From Lachancea dasiensis (Eukaryota > Ascomycota > Saccharomycetes > Saccharomycetales > Saccharomycetaceae): 64,000 bases of DNA. The notes under the pieces were generated by a model, which was given only the letters and a program-made list of their open reading frames with translations, was not told where the DNA came from and did no database searches. Within the stretch, counting starts at the first letter, position 1. Every line of letters begins with the position of its first letter. A program made the position numbers and the translations under genes. The DNA lies in NCBI GenBank assembly GCA_900074725.1, contig LT598460.1, positions 191,502 through 255,501 of the forward strand, in the 5' to 3' direction. Positions 35,126-45,237 of this stretch are shown here, in pieces.

Positions 35126-37048
35126 TTATTCTGCTGATAACAATGCTTTCCTTTTGCCCTTTTTGTTCTTTTTGTTGTGCTTCTTTCCATCGCCAGCATC
35201 TTTTTGAGCCTTATGAAAAGGATTAGACAGTTGCCCTTGTACATTGTTCATCTTGAAAAACTCTCTATCAAGGTCTTCAGCGGCGTTGTACAGAGCAGCT
35301 TGCTTACCACCATAATTTACAGATTTTGCCTCCGTACCTTCACCCTCCTTACCGATATGGGCGGAAAATGTCAGTTTGCTCAGATCACGAGCTAAATCTA
35401 GTGTCTGAATATGCTTGCCCTTTGCCGCTTCAGCGAGCTGTTCCTGTCTCGATTGAGGAAGTTTATCAAAAGTGTACAGTTCCTTGTTAAACTGCTCACA
35501 TTCTTCTTTTGTATACGGAGAATCATCGTCCATGTGAGGGGGAGGATTGACGTAAAGAAGCTTGCTATTCACATAGTCTTTCAAAATATATCTGCTTGCC
35601 CGAGATTCGTCTGCAGCACCAAACCCTTGTGTCATGTAGCCACGAGCTCTTGCATACGCGACTAAAATTTCTTGGGCAGTTGGGATACCGTTGCCACCCT
35701 CTTCTTCTGACTTTGTTTGTATATGTATACCATATGTGGCTTCAATGAAATACTTGGGAATTCTTTCAGCCACCAAACTGCAAGGACCAATGTAGTCTCG
35801 AAGCTGGTCAATTGGCAGGACACCATTGCAAACAAGCTCACCCTTGTTGTACGCGAAGTTAGGGAACACCAAACCGGGACAATCGCATAGCATTACCCGA
35901 TCCGACAGTCTAATCGTCTGAAAGTGCTTAGTCTTACCAGGAGTTGCAGACACCGACACCTTTTTAGCGCCAACCAGCGCGTTGATGGTCGAAGACTTAC
36001 CTACGTTAGGATAACCCACCAGACCAATTTGAATTATAGGATCTTGACCTGGCAGAGGCGTATGCAGTGGCTGCTTTGGAGCTTTTGAGAGAAATAATTT
36101 CTCTAGCTGGTCGATCTTCAAAATTTGAATCTTCTCCAAAACTTCGAGGTCGACTTCCTCGCCGTCAATTTCTGTAACCTCCTCCTCTTCGATTTCCTTA
36201 TGAATATATTCGTCACCAAGCTCATTCTGCTTCTCTAATATTTCATTTGCTCTCGCCGCAGAGAAAAATGTGAAGGAGATATCTCTGGAAATAAAGTATT
36301 TTGCCCATATGATTCTCTGTCTGCGCGTGAGAAGATCAGCTTTGTTCACCAACAGTAAGTTTTGCTTTCCTTCGTGTAGTTCCTTAACATACAGCTCCAA
36401 ATCTCTTGAACGGAAGAGCAATGGATCACGAGCATCCACAATTTGTACTACCAAATCCGATCTTTCAATGACTCTCCACAGTTGTCTCCAGACCTCGATG
36501 TTTCTCTCGAAAGGCGTCAAAAGAAGATCCTCATTAGTTTCCTGGAGAGTGGCCAGTTTGCGCCTCCAGTCCAAAAAGGCCTCTTTCTCCTGCCTCTCCA
36601 ACTGAAACCTCGTCATATTTTCATCCCACGCGGGCCTCCTTGGAACAATGAGGTTGGCCGCTTGTTTTCTTTGTTGCTCATTCAGCTTCTGCTTTTGGGC
36701 ATTACTCAACGATACTCCCTGGGACCTTGAGTCGCTGCCAGCGTCCATTCTAATGATCTTGACATTAGAGTGTCTGTCAGCCGCGAAGTCTTTATCGGCA
36801 AGTTCGGCGGTGTTGAGGAACTCATCCAGAGCCGACTCCTGAGTGACAGATCTCAGCTTAACCCAGTTGGCCTCATGTTTGTCGGTCGTGAATCGCATTT
36901 CACCATCTGGCAAAACTTGTATTTCATTTTCCTTCGAACGAGCACTTTGAATGGCTCTACCAAGCCCAATCGTGTTTTTGTTTTTGCGTTGAATAGGTTT
37001 TGGACCTTTTGGTGCTTTCCACTTCTTCGTAGATTCTCTTGGAGGCAT
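35126..37048 (-). CDS. LSG1: Lsg1, cytosolic GTPase of 60S subunit maturation
   Basis: The protein is 640 aa, the length of S. cerevisiae Lsg1. It is a circularly permuted GTPase: G4 (NKAD, residues 235-238) and G5 (SAA, 263-265) come before G1 (GYPNVGKSS, 345-353) and G3 (DCPG, 389-392). An acidic insert at about 285-300 separates the two halves. The C-terminus is lysine-rich (KKHNKKNKKGKRK). Known role: releases the export adaptor Nmd3 from the cytoplasmic 60S subunit. PAC and RRPE elements lie upstream, as expected for ribosome biogenesis genes. Confidence 0.97.
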   Translation of the reverse strand: MPPRESTKKWKAPKGPKPIQRKNKNTIGLGRAIQSARSKENEIQVLPDGEMRFTTDKHEANWVKLRSVTQESALDEFLNTAELADKDFAADRHSNVKIIRMDAGSDSRSQGVSLSNAQKQKLNEQQRKQAANLIVPRRPAWDENMTRFQLERQEKEAFLDWRRKLATLQETNEDLLLTPFERNIEVWRQLWRVIERSDLVVQIVDARDPLLFRSRDLELYVKELHEGKQNLLLVNKADLLTRRQRIIWAKYFISRDISFTFFSAARANEILEKQNELGDEYIHKEIEEEEVTEIDGEEVDLEVLEKIQILKIDQLEKLFLSKAPKQPLHTPLPGQDPIIQIGLVGYPNVGKSSTINALVGAKKVSVSATPGKTKHFQTIRLSDRVMLCDCPGLVFPNFAYNKGELVCNGVLPIDQLRDYIGPCSLVAERIPKYFIEATYGIHIQTKSEEEGGNGIPTAQEILVAYARARGYMTQGFGAADESRASRYILKDYVNSKLLYVNPPPHMDDDSPYTKEECEQFNKELYTFDKLPQSRQEQLAEAAKGKHIQTLDLARDLSKLTFSAHIGKEGEGTEAKSVNYGGKQAALYNAAEDLDREFFKMNNVQGQLSNPFHKAQKDAGDGKKHNKKNKKGKRKALLSAE

Positions 37049-37109
37049 GATGTAGCTTTTTCAGTGGTAAATGCTTGCGTGGTCCCGGTACGACATCGCA
37101 AGCGAACAG

Positions 37110-37139
37110 GCGATGAGCTTGCTAATACTTAAAATTTTC
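37110..37139 (-). promoter_or_regulatory. PAC and RRPE motifs of the LSG1 promoter
   Basis: GCGATGAGCT (PAC core, 37110-37119) and AAAATTTT (RRPE core, 37131-37138) lie 60-90 bp upstream of the LSG1 start. This pair marks ribosome-biogenesis promoters in budding yeasts (Dot6/Tod6 and Stb3 targets). Confidence 0.7.
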
Positions 37140-37380
37140 GGAAGAGCAGGATAGTGTCTTCGTTACAGATGATCTAACTCATCTTGAATCAGTTTGAATC
37201 AGTTTGGTTCATTGGTGTCACTTGATCGGTTTAGCCAACTGGTCATTTTACCAAAGCATCGGAGATATAGTGCGATTGACACGGTGTATCTCTACCCCTT
37301 GCTAGGTGAGTTTCTTTTTGGTATTAAGTGGTCTGTCCATTCAAGGTTTTCAGCATATATCAAGCGATTGTCAGGCGAGC

Positions 37381-38505
37381 TCATTCCCATACTTGAATTA
37401 CTTTATCGTAAAATGAACAAGTAACCTTGGCACTGGAGCTCCAGTCACCCCCGTAACACATGGACGTGTGATTTTTCTTGATGTAACCTTCGATCGTAAA
37501 TTTATCATCGTCATCCACGCTTACGATCTTGGCACCATCGTACATGCAGCAGACGAGAAGCTTATTGCAGAAGTTGTCATCAGAATTTACAGGTGACTCC
37601 GCGAATCGCCAGACTCCGCCACCAAGATTCAGGCTAGTAGATTTAACGGGTGGAACATTTTGGCCTGGGTACAATGCATCACCAAGCATGCGCAGGTCAA
37701 GGGTACGAATCTGGTCGTCATAAGAGCCCGTGATGATGCTGGTGGGCTTCGAGGTTCTGAACGTTGGTGTGCTACTTTTGATAGCCACGACGCCGGCTTC
37801 GTGAATCCTTGAATTGGTAAATATAACGTCACCAGAACGGAGGTCGTGAGCTGCAAGAGTTGAATCATCTCCGCCTGTGAAGACGGTGCTTTCTAAGGGC
37901 GATAGCGCGCCGAACTCTGCGGTCCAACATTCGAGAGCATGTTCGTGGCTCAGCCCCCGGGAAGCCAGTTGCTTGACGCACACAGAGCTTCCTTGAGCCT
38001 GAATAGAGCTTGAATCTATCTTTTCAAACTCGTCCCCCAATGAAGCCGCGGAGAATGTCGTTTTTCCCCCATTAAGGTCGACTACTCGCGTTTCACCAGT
38101 AGTCGATGTTACCAATACGCACCGAGGATCCGTAGGGCTGAAATGTACAGACGTGATCAAGGTTTCTGGGTCGAAGACTTGAAAATTGGCCAATTCTAGC
38201 AACTTAACCATGCCATTCAATTCTTGAAGGTGCCAAATTTGAAGATTCCCCGTTGAGTGCGCAGACACCATCACAGCATCATCGAATGGAGATAGCTTAA
38301 GATCTAGAACAGCCCCATACAAATCTTGTTTCAGCAGAATGTGTAGTTCAAGGTCACGGATCTCAATAGAGCCCGTTCTCATGCCACTTGGTTTGTCCAG
38401 GTCATAGGTACCCAAGATTACGTATTTATCGCGGAAAATGCGCAATGCACAGGGGGGTTTTTCAGTGTAGCTCAAAAACAGAGCACTTGACTCGGAGGCA
38501 GACAT
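37381..38505 (-). CDS. DPH7: Diphthine methylesterase Dph7 (WD40)
   Basis: The ATG at 38505 gives 374 aa (S. cerevisiae Dph7/Rrt2 is 387). WD repeats are visible, for example GNLQIWHLQELNG, ITGSYDDQIRTLDLR and a final VTCSFYDKVIQVWE. The family signature in the repeat that starts with TGSYDD is present. Known role: removes the methyl ester from methylated diphthine on elongation factor 2, the penultimate step of diphthamide synthesis. Divergent with ISW1, as S. cerevisiae DPH7 is with ISW1. Confidence 0.93.
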   Translation of the reverse strand: MSASESSALFLSYTEKPPCALRIFRDKYVILGTYDLDKPSGMRTGSIEIRDLELHILLKQDLYGAVLDLKLSPFDDAVMVSAHSTGNLQIWHLQELNGMVKLLELANFQVFDPETLITSVHFSPTDPRCVLVTSTTGETRVVDLNGGKTTFSAASLGDEFEKIDSSSIQAQGSSVCVKQLASRGLSHEHALECWTAEFGALSPLESTVFTGGDDSTLAAHDLRSGDVIFTNSRIHEAGVVAIKSSTPTFRTSKPTSIITGSYDDQIRTLDLRMLGDALYPGQNVPPVKSTSLNLGGGVWRFAESPVNSDDNFCNKLLVCCMYDGAKIVSVDDDDKFTIEGYIKKNHTSMCYGGDWSSSAKVTCSFYDKVIQVWE

Positions 38506-38722
38506 GAACAAGTGCAAATGCTTCCAACAGTGTTCGACTTATAACGAGTGGTTCTCGAATCTCAGCGGGTGTGAATTAAGACTTTGAGAATCGCATATCA
38601 TGAGGCACGACATTAACGCGATCACATAATTTGAAAAGCTGTTTCCTGTTGATGCTAAGTGGACAGCCTCTTAGTTCCGGCCGAGCTTCTGACACAATCC
38701 AGACTTCACTTCTCTATTGTCA

Positions 38723-41700
38723 ATGGACAACCCAGAGTATTTGAAGGGACTTGAACCCTTTCAGGAAGGAATTCCTGCCTGGGATTTGGAAGCTAACAGA
38801 GAGCAATACCTTTTGAATGATTCAAAGAAACAGCAGTTCGATTTAGAAGGGACAATTAAAAGGTTTCAACATTTATTGAATCTCAGTGGGCTTTTCAGGC
38901 ACTTTATAGAGCGAAAAGCTGCCAAGGACGCTAGATTCCAAAAAGTACTTCACATCTTGGACAATCCGGCCGGGAAGAAATCCAAAGCTGGTGCCCACCA
39001 AGACAAAAGAAGACGGAAAACTGAAACTGAGGAGGATGCAGAACTTCTGAGAGAAGAAGAGGATGAAGTAGACGGCGAAGTGGACTATATTTTTCGGGAG
39101 TCGCCGCCGTTTATCAACGGATCGCTCAGGCCTTATCAAATTCAAGGTGTGAATTGGTTAGTGTCACTTCATAAAAACGGTCTGGCTGGTATCCTGGCTG
39201 ATGAAATGGGCCTAGGGAAAACCCTGCAGACGATTTCCTTTTTGGGTTACCTGCGGTACGTGGAAAAGAAGACTGGTCCTTTTGTTGTTATCGCGCCAAA
39301 GTCTACCTTGAATAATTGGTTGAGGGAAATCAATCGATGGACTCCTGAAGTGAGAGCTTTTATCTTGCAAGGGGACAAGGAAGAAAGGGCCAAACTGGTC
39401 TCGAATAAATTACTGTCTTGTGATTTTGACATTGTAGTGGCATCTTATGAGATCATCATAAAGGAAAAGTCCTCTTTCAAAAAGATCGATTGGCAGTATA
39501 TTGTCATAGATGAAGCACACAGAATCAAAAATGAGGAGTCGCTCCTCTCGCAAGTTCTAAGAGAATTCAGCTCTCGCAATAGACTATTGATTACTGGTAC
39601 TCCGCTTCAAAACAACCTTCATGAATTGTGGGCTCTCTTGAACTTTTTGCTGCCCGATGTTTTCTCGGACTCACAAGCATTTGACGATTGGTTCTCGTCG
39701 GAGTCAAGTGATGAAGACAAGGAGAAAATTGTCAAGCAACTGCACACAGTATTACAACCATTTTTGTTGCGGAGACTCAAAAATGAAGTCGAAACATCAT
39801 TGTTGCCCAAAAAAGAGCTCAATATCTACATCGGGATGTCAACAATGCAAAAGAAGTGGTACAAACAAATTCTTGAAAAAGATCTGGATGCCGTCAACGG
39901 TGCAAGCGGAGCCAAGGAATCTAAAACCAGACTTCTTAATATCATGATGCAGTTGAGAAAATGCTGCAATCATCCCTACCTCTTTGATGGTGCGGAGCCA
40001 GGCCCACCTTATACCACGGACGAACATCTTGTTTATAACTCTGCTAAGTTGAAAGTTCTGGACAAACTGCTGAAGAAATACAGAGCAGAAGGATCTCGTG
40101 TTCTGATTTTCAGTCAAATGTCGAGAGTCTTGGATATTTTGGAAGATTACTGCTACTTCAGAGATTATCAATACTGCAGAATAGATGGTTCGACGGCACA
40201 CGAGGACAGAATTGAAGCTATCGACGAGTACAATGCTCCAGATTCTCAGAAGTTTGTATTTCTACTGACTACACGTGCTGGTGGTTTGGGTATCAATCTA
40301 ACCACTGCAGATGTCGTCGTGTTGTTTGACTCAGACTGGAACCCTCAAGCCGATCTCCAAGCCATGGATAGAGCACACCGTATCGGTCAGAAAAAGCAGG
40401 TCAAGGTATTCAGACTAGTGACAGACAACTCAGTGGAGGAAAAAATTCTGGAAAGGGCTACTCAGAAGCTACGGCTGGATCAACTGGTTATCCAGCAAAG
40501 CAGAAGTGCTGCAAGCAAGAAAGATACCAAGAAGGGTGATTCGAAGGATGCTTTGCTATCGATGATTCAACATGGTGCTGCTGACGTGTTCAACTCCAAC
40601 AGTGAGGCATCAAGCAGTAAGGGAACTCCTCAGCCAAATGCATCCGGCGACATCGATGGTGACTTAGATTTAGATGGCTTGCTGGCCAAATCCGAGGACA
40701 AAACCCAAACTTTGAACCAAAAGTACGAAACTCTTGGCCTGGACGACTTGCAAAAGTTCAATCAGGACTCGGCTTACGAGTGGAATGGACAGGACTTTAA
40801 AAAGAAAATTCAAAAGGACATAATCGCTCCTTCGTTGTTGAATCCAACTAAACGTGAGCGGAAAGAAAACTATAATATTGATGGGTACTACAAAGACAAA
40901 CTGAACCCTGGCCGTTCAACGACTCCTGCCCAACCAAAAATGCCAAGACCCCAACCTTTTAACAGCCACCAACTACTTTCACCACAGTTGAAGGTAATCT
41001 ACGAGAAAGAAAGAATGTGGAACACTAAGAAGAATAACTATATTCCAACGATGGATGATGTCAAATTGACATATGGTGAAATTGCGAGCGAAGATGAAAA
41101 GCAAAGAAAATTAAAGCTTCTTTTGCTCGCAGTTAACAATGCTCAACCATTAACGGAAGAAGAGCTCAAACAGAAGGCTGATTTAGAATCGGAGGGATTC
41201 ACCAATTGGAATAAGAACGATTTTAGAAAATTTATTGCATCTTGTGGCAAATTTGGAAGGAACTCGATCAAGGCCATTGCCTTGGATTTTGCACCCCAGA
41301 AGACGGAACAGGAAGTTCGTGATTACGCCAAGGCCTTTTGGGCTAACATCCAGCGCGTAGAGGACTACGAAAAGTATGTGAAAAATATTGAAGCTGAGGA
41401 AGAAAGGATCAGGCGTGTCAAAATGCAACAGGAGGCGTTGCGCCGCAAAATTGCGCAATGTAGCAATCCATTGTTTGATCTCACTCTCAAATATCCCCCT
41501 TCCAATAGCAACAAAAGGATCTTCTCTGAGGAAGAAGACCGATTTTTGTTATTGATGCTGTTCAAATATGGAATTGATCGCGAGAATGTGTATGAACTGG
41601 TCCGGGACGAGATTCGGGACTGTCCGCTTTTCGAGTTGGATTTCTTCTTCCAAAGTCGGACACCTATCGAGTTGAACAGGCGTGCCATTACGCTGTTACA

Positions 41701-42046
41701 ATGCCTGGAGAAGGAGTTCAACGCCGGGGTGACATTAGACGATCAGATGAAGCAGAGATTGGAAGATGAAGACGAGTATGCCAAGAAGGTCGCGCAGGAT
41801 GAGAAGGAACGGGAGGCGCAGGATACACACAAAGCAGCAGAAGCAACTGCTGTACCAGCGCCGGTTCCCCAGGATTCCAACGGTCACGGCTCACTTAAGC
41901 GTGATGTTGACGATTTCAAAGAAGAAGAAAAAGACGGCACGAACGAGCCCAGTAACAACTCGGATCCACCAGCTACCAAGCGGACTGCGAACGACGTGGC
42001 GATTCAAGATCTGGAGCCGGTCACGAAAAGGGCCAAAGCAGAGTAA
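38723..42046 (+). CDS. ISW1: ISWI-class chromatin remodelling ATPase Isw1
   Basis: The protein is 1107 aa from the ATG at 38723. The SNF2 ATPase has DEMGLGKT (motif I, near residue 160-167), DEAH in VIDEAHRIKNE (motif II), and helicase C-terminal motifs up to DRAHRIGQKKQV. HAND, SANT (EGFTNWNKNDFRKFI) and SLIDE domains follow in the C-terminal third, ending in a low-complexity tail with a KRAKAE nuclear-type cluster. It slides and spaces nucleosomes. S. cerevisiae has ISW1 and ISW2; the neighbours DPH7, GPX2 and ALG7 identify this as ISW1. The AutoN-like acidic/basic segment precedes the ATPase. Confidence 0.96.
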   Translation: MDNPEYLKGLEPFQEGIPAWDLEANREQYLLNDSKKQQFDLEGTIKRFQHLLNLSGLFRHFIERKAAKDARFQKVLHILDNPAGKKSKAGAHQDKRRRKTETEEDAELLREEEDEVDGEVDYIFRESPPFINGSLRPYQIQGVNWLVSLHKNGLAGILADEMGLGKTLQTISFLGYLRYVEKKTGPFVVIAPKSTLNNWLREINRWTPEVRAFILQGDKEERAKLVSNKLLSCDFDIVVASYEIIIKEKSSFKKIDWQYIVIDEAHRIKNEESLLSQVLREFSSRNRLLITGTPLQNNLHELWALLNFLLPDVFSDSQAFDDWFSSESSDEDKEKIVKQLHTVLQPFLLRRLKNEVETSLLPKKELNIYIGMSTMQKKWYKQILEKDLDAVNGASGAKESKTRLLNIMMQLRKCCNHPYLFDGAEPGPPYTTDEHLVYNSAKLKVLDKLLKKYRAEGSRVLIFSQMSRVLDILEDYCYFRDYQYCRIDGSTAHEDRIEAIDEYNAPDSQKFVFLLTTRAGGLGINLTTADVVVLFDSDWNPQADLQAMDRAHRIGQKKQVKVFRLVTDNSVEEKILERATQKLRLDQLVIQQSRSAASKKDTKKGDSKDALLSMIQHGAADVFNSNSEASSSKGTPQPNASGDIDGDLDLDGLLAKSEDKTQTLNQKYETLGLDDLQKFNQDSAYEWNGQDFKKKIQKDIIAPSLLNPTKRERKENYNIDGYYKDKLNPGRSTTPAQPKMPRPQPFNSHQLLSPQLKVIYEKERMWNTKKNNYIPTMDDVKLTYGEIASEDEKQRKLKLLLLAVNNAQPLTEEELKQKADLESEGFTNWNKNDFRKFIASCGKFGRNSIKAIALDFAPQKTEQEVRDYAKAFWANIQRVEDYEKYVKNIEAEEERIRRVKMQQEALRRKIAQCSNPLFDLTLKYPPSNSNKRIFSEEEDRFLLLMLFKYGIDRENVYELVRDEIRDCPLFELDFFFQSRTPIELNRRAITLLQCLEKEFNAGVTLDDQMKQRLEDEDEYAKKVAQDEKEREAQDTHKAAEATAVPAPVPQDSNGHGSLKRDVDDFKEEEKDGTNEPSNNSDPPATKRTANDVAIQDLEPVTKRAKAE

Positions 42047-42226
42047 ATACAGATGATATTTCAATAAAATGATTAATAATAACACACACAATGGGCGAAT
42101 ACGCCCCTTACGTTCTACATAACATCGGAATCATTAACAAGCACGCGCGCACAACTGCTCGTCCATTGTTATTTTGGTTTCCCGGTCTGGCTCACAACTG
42201 CGCTACGTCAAATGCCTCCCGCGAAC

Positions 42227-42727
42227 TTACCTGTTGATTAGTTTCTCCACAGTGTGGTCCAGGTTCGCAGGCTTAGTCAACGAGGAGTAGCGGTCGTGGA
42301 CTTGGCCATGCTTGTCCACCAAAAACTTTTCGAAGTTCCACTTGATGCCCTTGAAGCCCAGCACACCTGCCTTTTCCGCCTTGAGGAATTCGAACACAGG
42401 GTCGGCGTCCGGCCCGTTGACGTGGACCTTCTTCATGATCGGGAAAGTTACGCCGTAGTTCAACTGGCAGAACTGGCCAATCTCCTCAGCCGTGCCCGGC
42501 TCTTGCTTGCCGAACTGATTGCATGGGAACCCGATAATTTCCAGGCCCTTATCGTGGTAGCGTTTATAGAGCTCTTGTAGTTCCTGGTATTGAGGAGTGA
42601 AGCCGCATTTTGAAGCAACGTTCACAATCAGCACGACCTTGCCTTCTAGTTTTTTGAATGGGAAAGGCTCGCCTTTCTTGTCTAGCGGAGCCAGCTCGTA
42701 AAAAGAGGAAACAGGAGCTTTGGTCAT
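42227..42727 (-). CDS. GPX2: Thiol peroxidase of the glutathione peroxidase family (atypical 2-Cys)
   Basis: The protein is 166 aa (S. cerevisiae Gpx2 is 162). The peroxidatic Cys41 lies in NVASKCGFT and the likely resolving Cys87 is 46 residues later, the same spacing as in Gpx2 and Gpx3/Hyr1. FPCNQFG and the WNFEKFLVDK segment complete the active site. Despite the family name it uses thioredoxin as reductant. The position next to ISW1 and ALG7 matches GPX2. One STRE (AGGGG, 42955-42959) and a TATA-like CTATATAA (about 43001-43008) lie upstream. It converges on ISW1. Confidence 0.95.
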   Translation of the reverse strand: MTKAPVSSFYELAPLDKKGEPFPFKKLEGKVVLIVNVASKCGFTPQYQELQELYKRYHDKGLEIIGFPCNQFGKQEPGTAEEIGQFCQLNYGVTFPIMKKVHVNGPDADPVFEFLKAEKAGVLGFKGIKWNFEKFLVDKHGQVHDRYSSLTKPANLDHTVEKLINR

Positions 42728-43851
42728 CTTGGTCTAAGCTGAAGTAATATGAATCTGGCAACGATGGACGACCAGTAGGGAAAATGAGACTAAAATGTAA
42801 AATGCAGGAAAAGTATCAGATCTCGGTGCTAGTATTTAGATAGTGAACCTTGGTTGGACTCTATACAAGCTGTGAATTTTTTTCGGCGTGAGCGTCAGAT
42901 TTTTTTGCGAGGCCTATGACAATAATTAATGATAGATAACTTTTAATCGGTAAGAGGGGCAGTCGCATCCCAAACTGTCTTCAACAATCAACCTTGGCCT
43001 TTATATAGATAGCAAGCGAATTTCGTCTGGAAAGTAGTTGCTCGTTGATTACATATTTAACGGTCGGTGTGCATTGCTGTAAGCCACCCTGGGCTGTGCC
43101 AAGTTCAAGTTCCAGTAAATTCTTGCTCTATGTCAGGCGTACTTGAGCCCGCAGCTACGCAGCAATAGCGCTGCAAAATGGTAGCAACAAAGCCAAAAAA
43201 GGTAGCTTGACTTTCCTCCGCGTGTCAGCGCCTGAAGTGTTAACGTTAAAGTAAGCCACCGGAATTTGCTGCCATGGCAAAACCCGTGGTTCGTATTGCG
43301 CTGGGGACTCGGCAAAGTGAGTGGGGCTGAGTACGAATGATCTGGGCACGGGAACAGCACGGGAACAGCACGGATCGGACTGCAGGTTATACACGAAATA
43401 GCAGATATGGATGGATGGTCTACGAATAGGAGCGAAATCCGCAAGATGAGACGCCTGTTTCTGGTAGCAAGATAACGGGGTGAAGACGCGTTGGGATACG
43501 ACGCCCGAAAAAACTTTCTGGCGACAGAAAAAGAGTCCGGCTGGATGTGCGCAGCTCTGCCACGGGGCCCGCCAGAGCCGGTTGAAACTTGTTTCGTTGC
43601 TGGGGAATGTTTATGTAGATCGGTGAGAAATAAGCGTTGGCATTGGCATTTGAAGATCATCTATGCCGGTAGCAATAGCGATTGAGGATATCGCTAGCGA
43701 CGGGAGAAGTTGGCGCCAGCGAGTCGGCCGGAGGGGACGAGAGAAACGAGTGGAAGAGGGAGTGGCTGACGCGGGGGCGAGAGGCGTGGTACTTGTAGTA
43801 GTAGTAGTGGTAGTAGCTGTAGTAGCTGTAGTAGTAGTAGTGGTAGTAGCT

Positions 43852-43903
<52 letters not shown>

Positions 43904-44063
43904 TAGTAGTAGTAGCTGTAGTGGTAGCTGTAGTAGCTGTAGTTTAGTGCTAGCTGTAGTAGTAGGAAGAGTAGTAGCTCTAGTGCTAGCTGTAGTATCG
44001 TATTATATCTCGAGTCTACAGAATCCGTCTCTATTATACACACAAGGCCGCGCTTGGACCTCC
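42728..44063. other. Region between GPX2 and SEH1, including a GTA microsatellite
   Basis: This covers the GPX2 promoter and the SEH1 3' flank. It holds a large trinucleotide repeat (43794-44000, separate entry) and a short tandem pair (cgggaacagca, about 43350-43373). A 175-codon minus-strand frame (43133-43660) has low-quality composition and no recognisable domain, so I do not call it. Confidence 0.6.
43794..44000. repeat. Imperfect (GTA)n microsatellite
   Basis: About 200 bp of GTA repeats, interrupted by CTG, GTG and similar variants. The purest run is about 43852-43898, roughly 15 uninterrupted units. In the sense of SEH1 transcription it reads as a (TAC)n repeat and starts about 64 bp past the SEH1 stop codon, so it probably lies in or just past the SEH1 3' UTR. 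Confidence 0.95.
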
Positions 44064-45083
44064 TCATGTCCTCTGCTGCGCGTTGATCACAGACATGCAC
44101 TTGAAGTCGTTGGAATAAGACGCCTTCCACAAGCGGACCTTACCGTCGTCGCCCGCAGAGCTCAAAATAGTGCCTGTCAGATTCCACGACACGGACCAGA
44201 CCTCTCCCCTGTGATCCGCACTCTCGCTCACCAGCTCGACGTTGAGCTCCGGAGCGCCGCCCTTCGAGTCAGACCGTTCCTCAGCCTGGTCCACGCTCAT
44301 GGAGTCGTCGTCGTCACCCTCGCCGCCCTTTCCTTGCAACGTCTCAGTCAGTTTGAAGATCCGCACCTTGCCGTCCTTGCATCCGGTTGCAATCAGCTGG
44401 TACCATCTGCCGATCGAGGGAGCCCAGCTTACGCTTCTAATCAGCCCCTCGTGGCCCTCCAGTTTCGCAGCTACATACATCTTTCCGTTTTTGTCCTTCT
44501 GGTATATCAACGCCTGGTCCAAAGCACACACCAGCAGCTTTTCCGGCAAAAACCTCGACGGACACCACGTTAGACAGAAATCCGATTGCAAGTGCGAAGC
44601 GGGTGGTGTGCGCAGGACTGAAACCTCGGAGGTCAGGGTCCACGACCTCAGATCCGAAGGTTCCAGGGCCTCGTATACTCTAAGCGTCCCGTCATTGCCA
44701 ATGGCCCCGACTTTGAGCCCCAAATGTCCTGGCGCAAACTTCACGCTAAAGAGAGGCCCCGTTGCGTCATTCAGGGTACACAGTTTCGTCCATCTGCGCC
44801 CCGAGCACTCTGGAGCATCGGGCTCTTCTTCCCACAGGTTGATCAACTTGTCGTACGAGACGGACGCTATTATCCTCCCATACTCTGGACTGGCCCAGTC
44901 CAAACCAACCACAGAGCTATCGTGTGCCTTCCATGAGTCACTTAAATGCCATTCGTTGGTCTCTCTGTTCAGTCTGAAAACCTTGATGTGTTGGTCCGAA
45001 GAGCAAGTGGCCACATGTCTGCCATAGAAATCATACACGACATCATGCACGAGATCTTCATGGCCGGTAATGAATGGTTTCAT
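44064..45083 (-). CDS. SEH1: Seh1, WD40 subunit of the nuclear pore Nup84 complex and SEACAT
   Basis: The protein is 339 aa (S. cerevisiae 349). It has an open six-bladed WD propeller beginning MKPFITGHEDLVHDV, with CSSDQHIKVFRL, SVSYDKLINLWEE and a final blade SSAGDDGKVRLWKA. The C-terminal CMSVI..QQ matches the family. An acidic serine loop (EGDDDDSMSVDQAEERSDS) interrupts the middle. It is shared by the nuclear-pore Y-complex and the vacuolar SEACAT complex that controls TORC1. Divergent from ALG7, with 154 bp between the starts. Confidence 0.96.
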   Translation of the reverse strand: MKPFITGHEDLVHDVVYDFYGRHVATCSSDQHIKVFRLNRETNEWHLSDSWKAHDSSVVGLDWASPEYGRIIASVSYDKLINLWEEEPDAPECSGRRWTKLCTLNDATGPLFSVKFAPGHLGLKVGAIGNDGTLRVYEALEPSDLRSWTLTSEVSVLRTPPASHLQSDFCLTWCPSRFLPEKLLVCALDQALIYQKDKNGKMYVAAKLEGHEGLIRSVSWAPSIGRWYQLIATGCKDGKVRIFKLTETLQGKGGEGDDDDSMSVDQAEERSDSKGGAPELNVELVSESADHRGEVWSVSWNLTGTILSSAGDDGKVRLWKASYSNDFKCMSVINAQQRT

Positions 45084-45237
45084 CGTCCTGGTTGTTCAGT
45101 ATCCCCACTCGAACCTCTTTGTTGTTCACGATGTTGAATTAGTATATCATGTTACCAATTATATGAATTTATTATGTTGGATAACTGGTCAACTTTGAAC
45201 AAAGTAGTTACTACAATCAAGCCATTGAGACACTAGA

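Noticed and set aside
37100-37150. Centromere-like TTTTCGGAA in AT-rich DNA
   Set aside because: There is no CDEI site or long AT-rich CDEII beside it. The sequence is better read as the RRPE element of LSG1.
43133-44130. Open frames of 157-175 codons, one with a long poly-Tyr tract and one poly-Val on the other strand
   Set aside because: The poly-amino-acid parts are translations of the GTA microsatellite, and one frame overlaps the end of SEH1. The 43133-43660 frame has poor composition and no domain.
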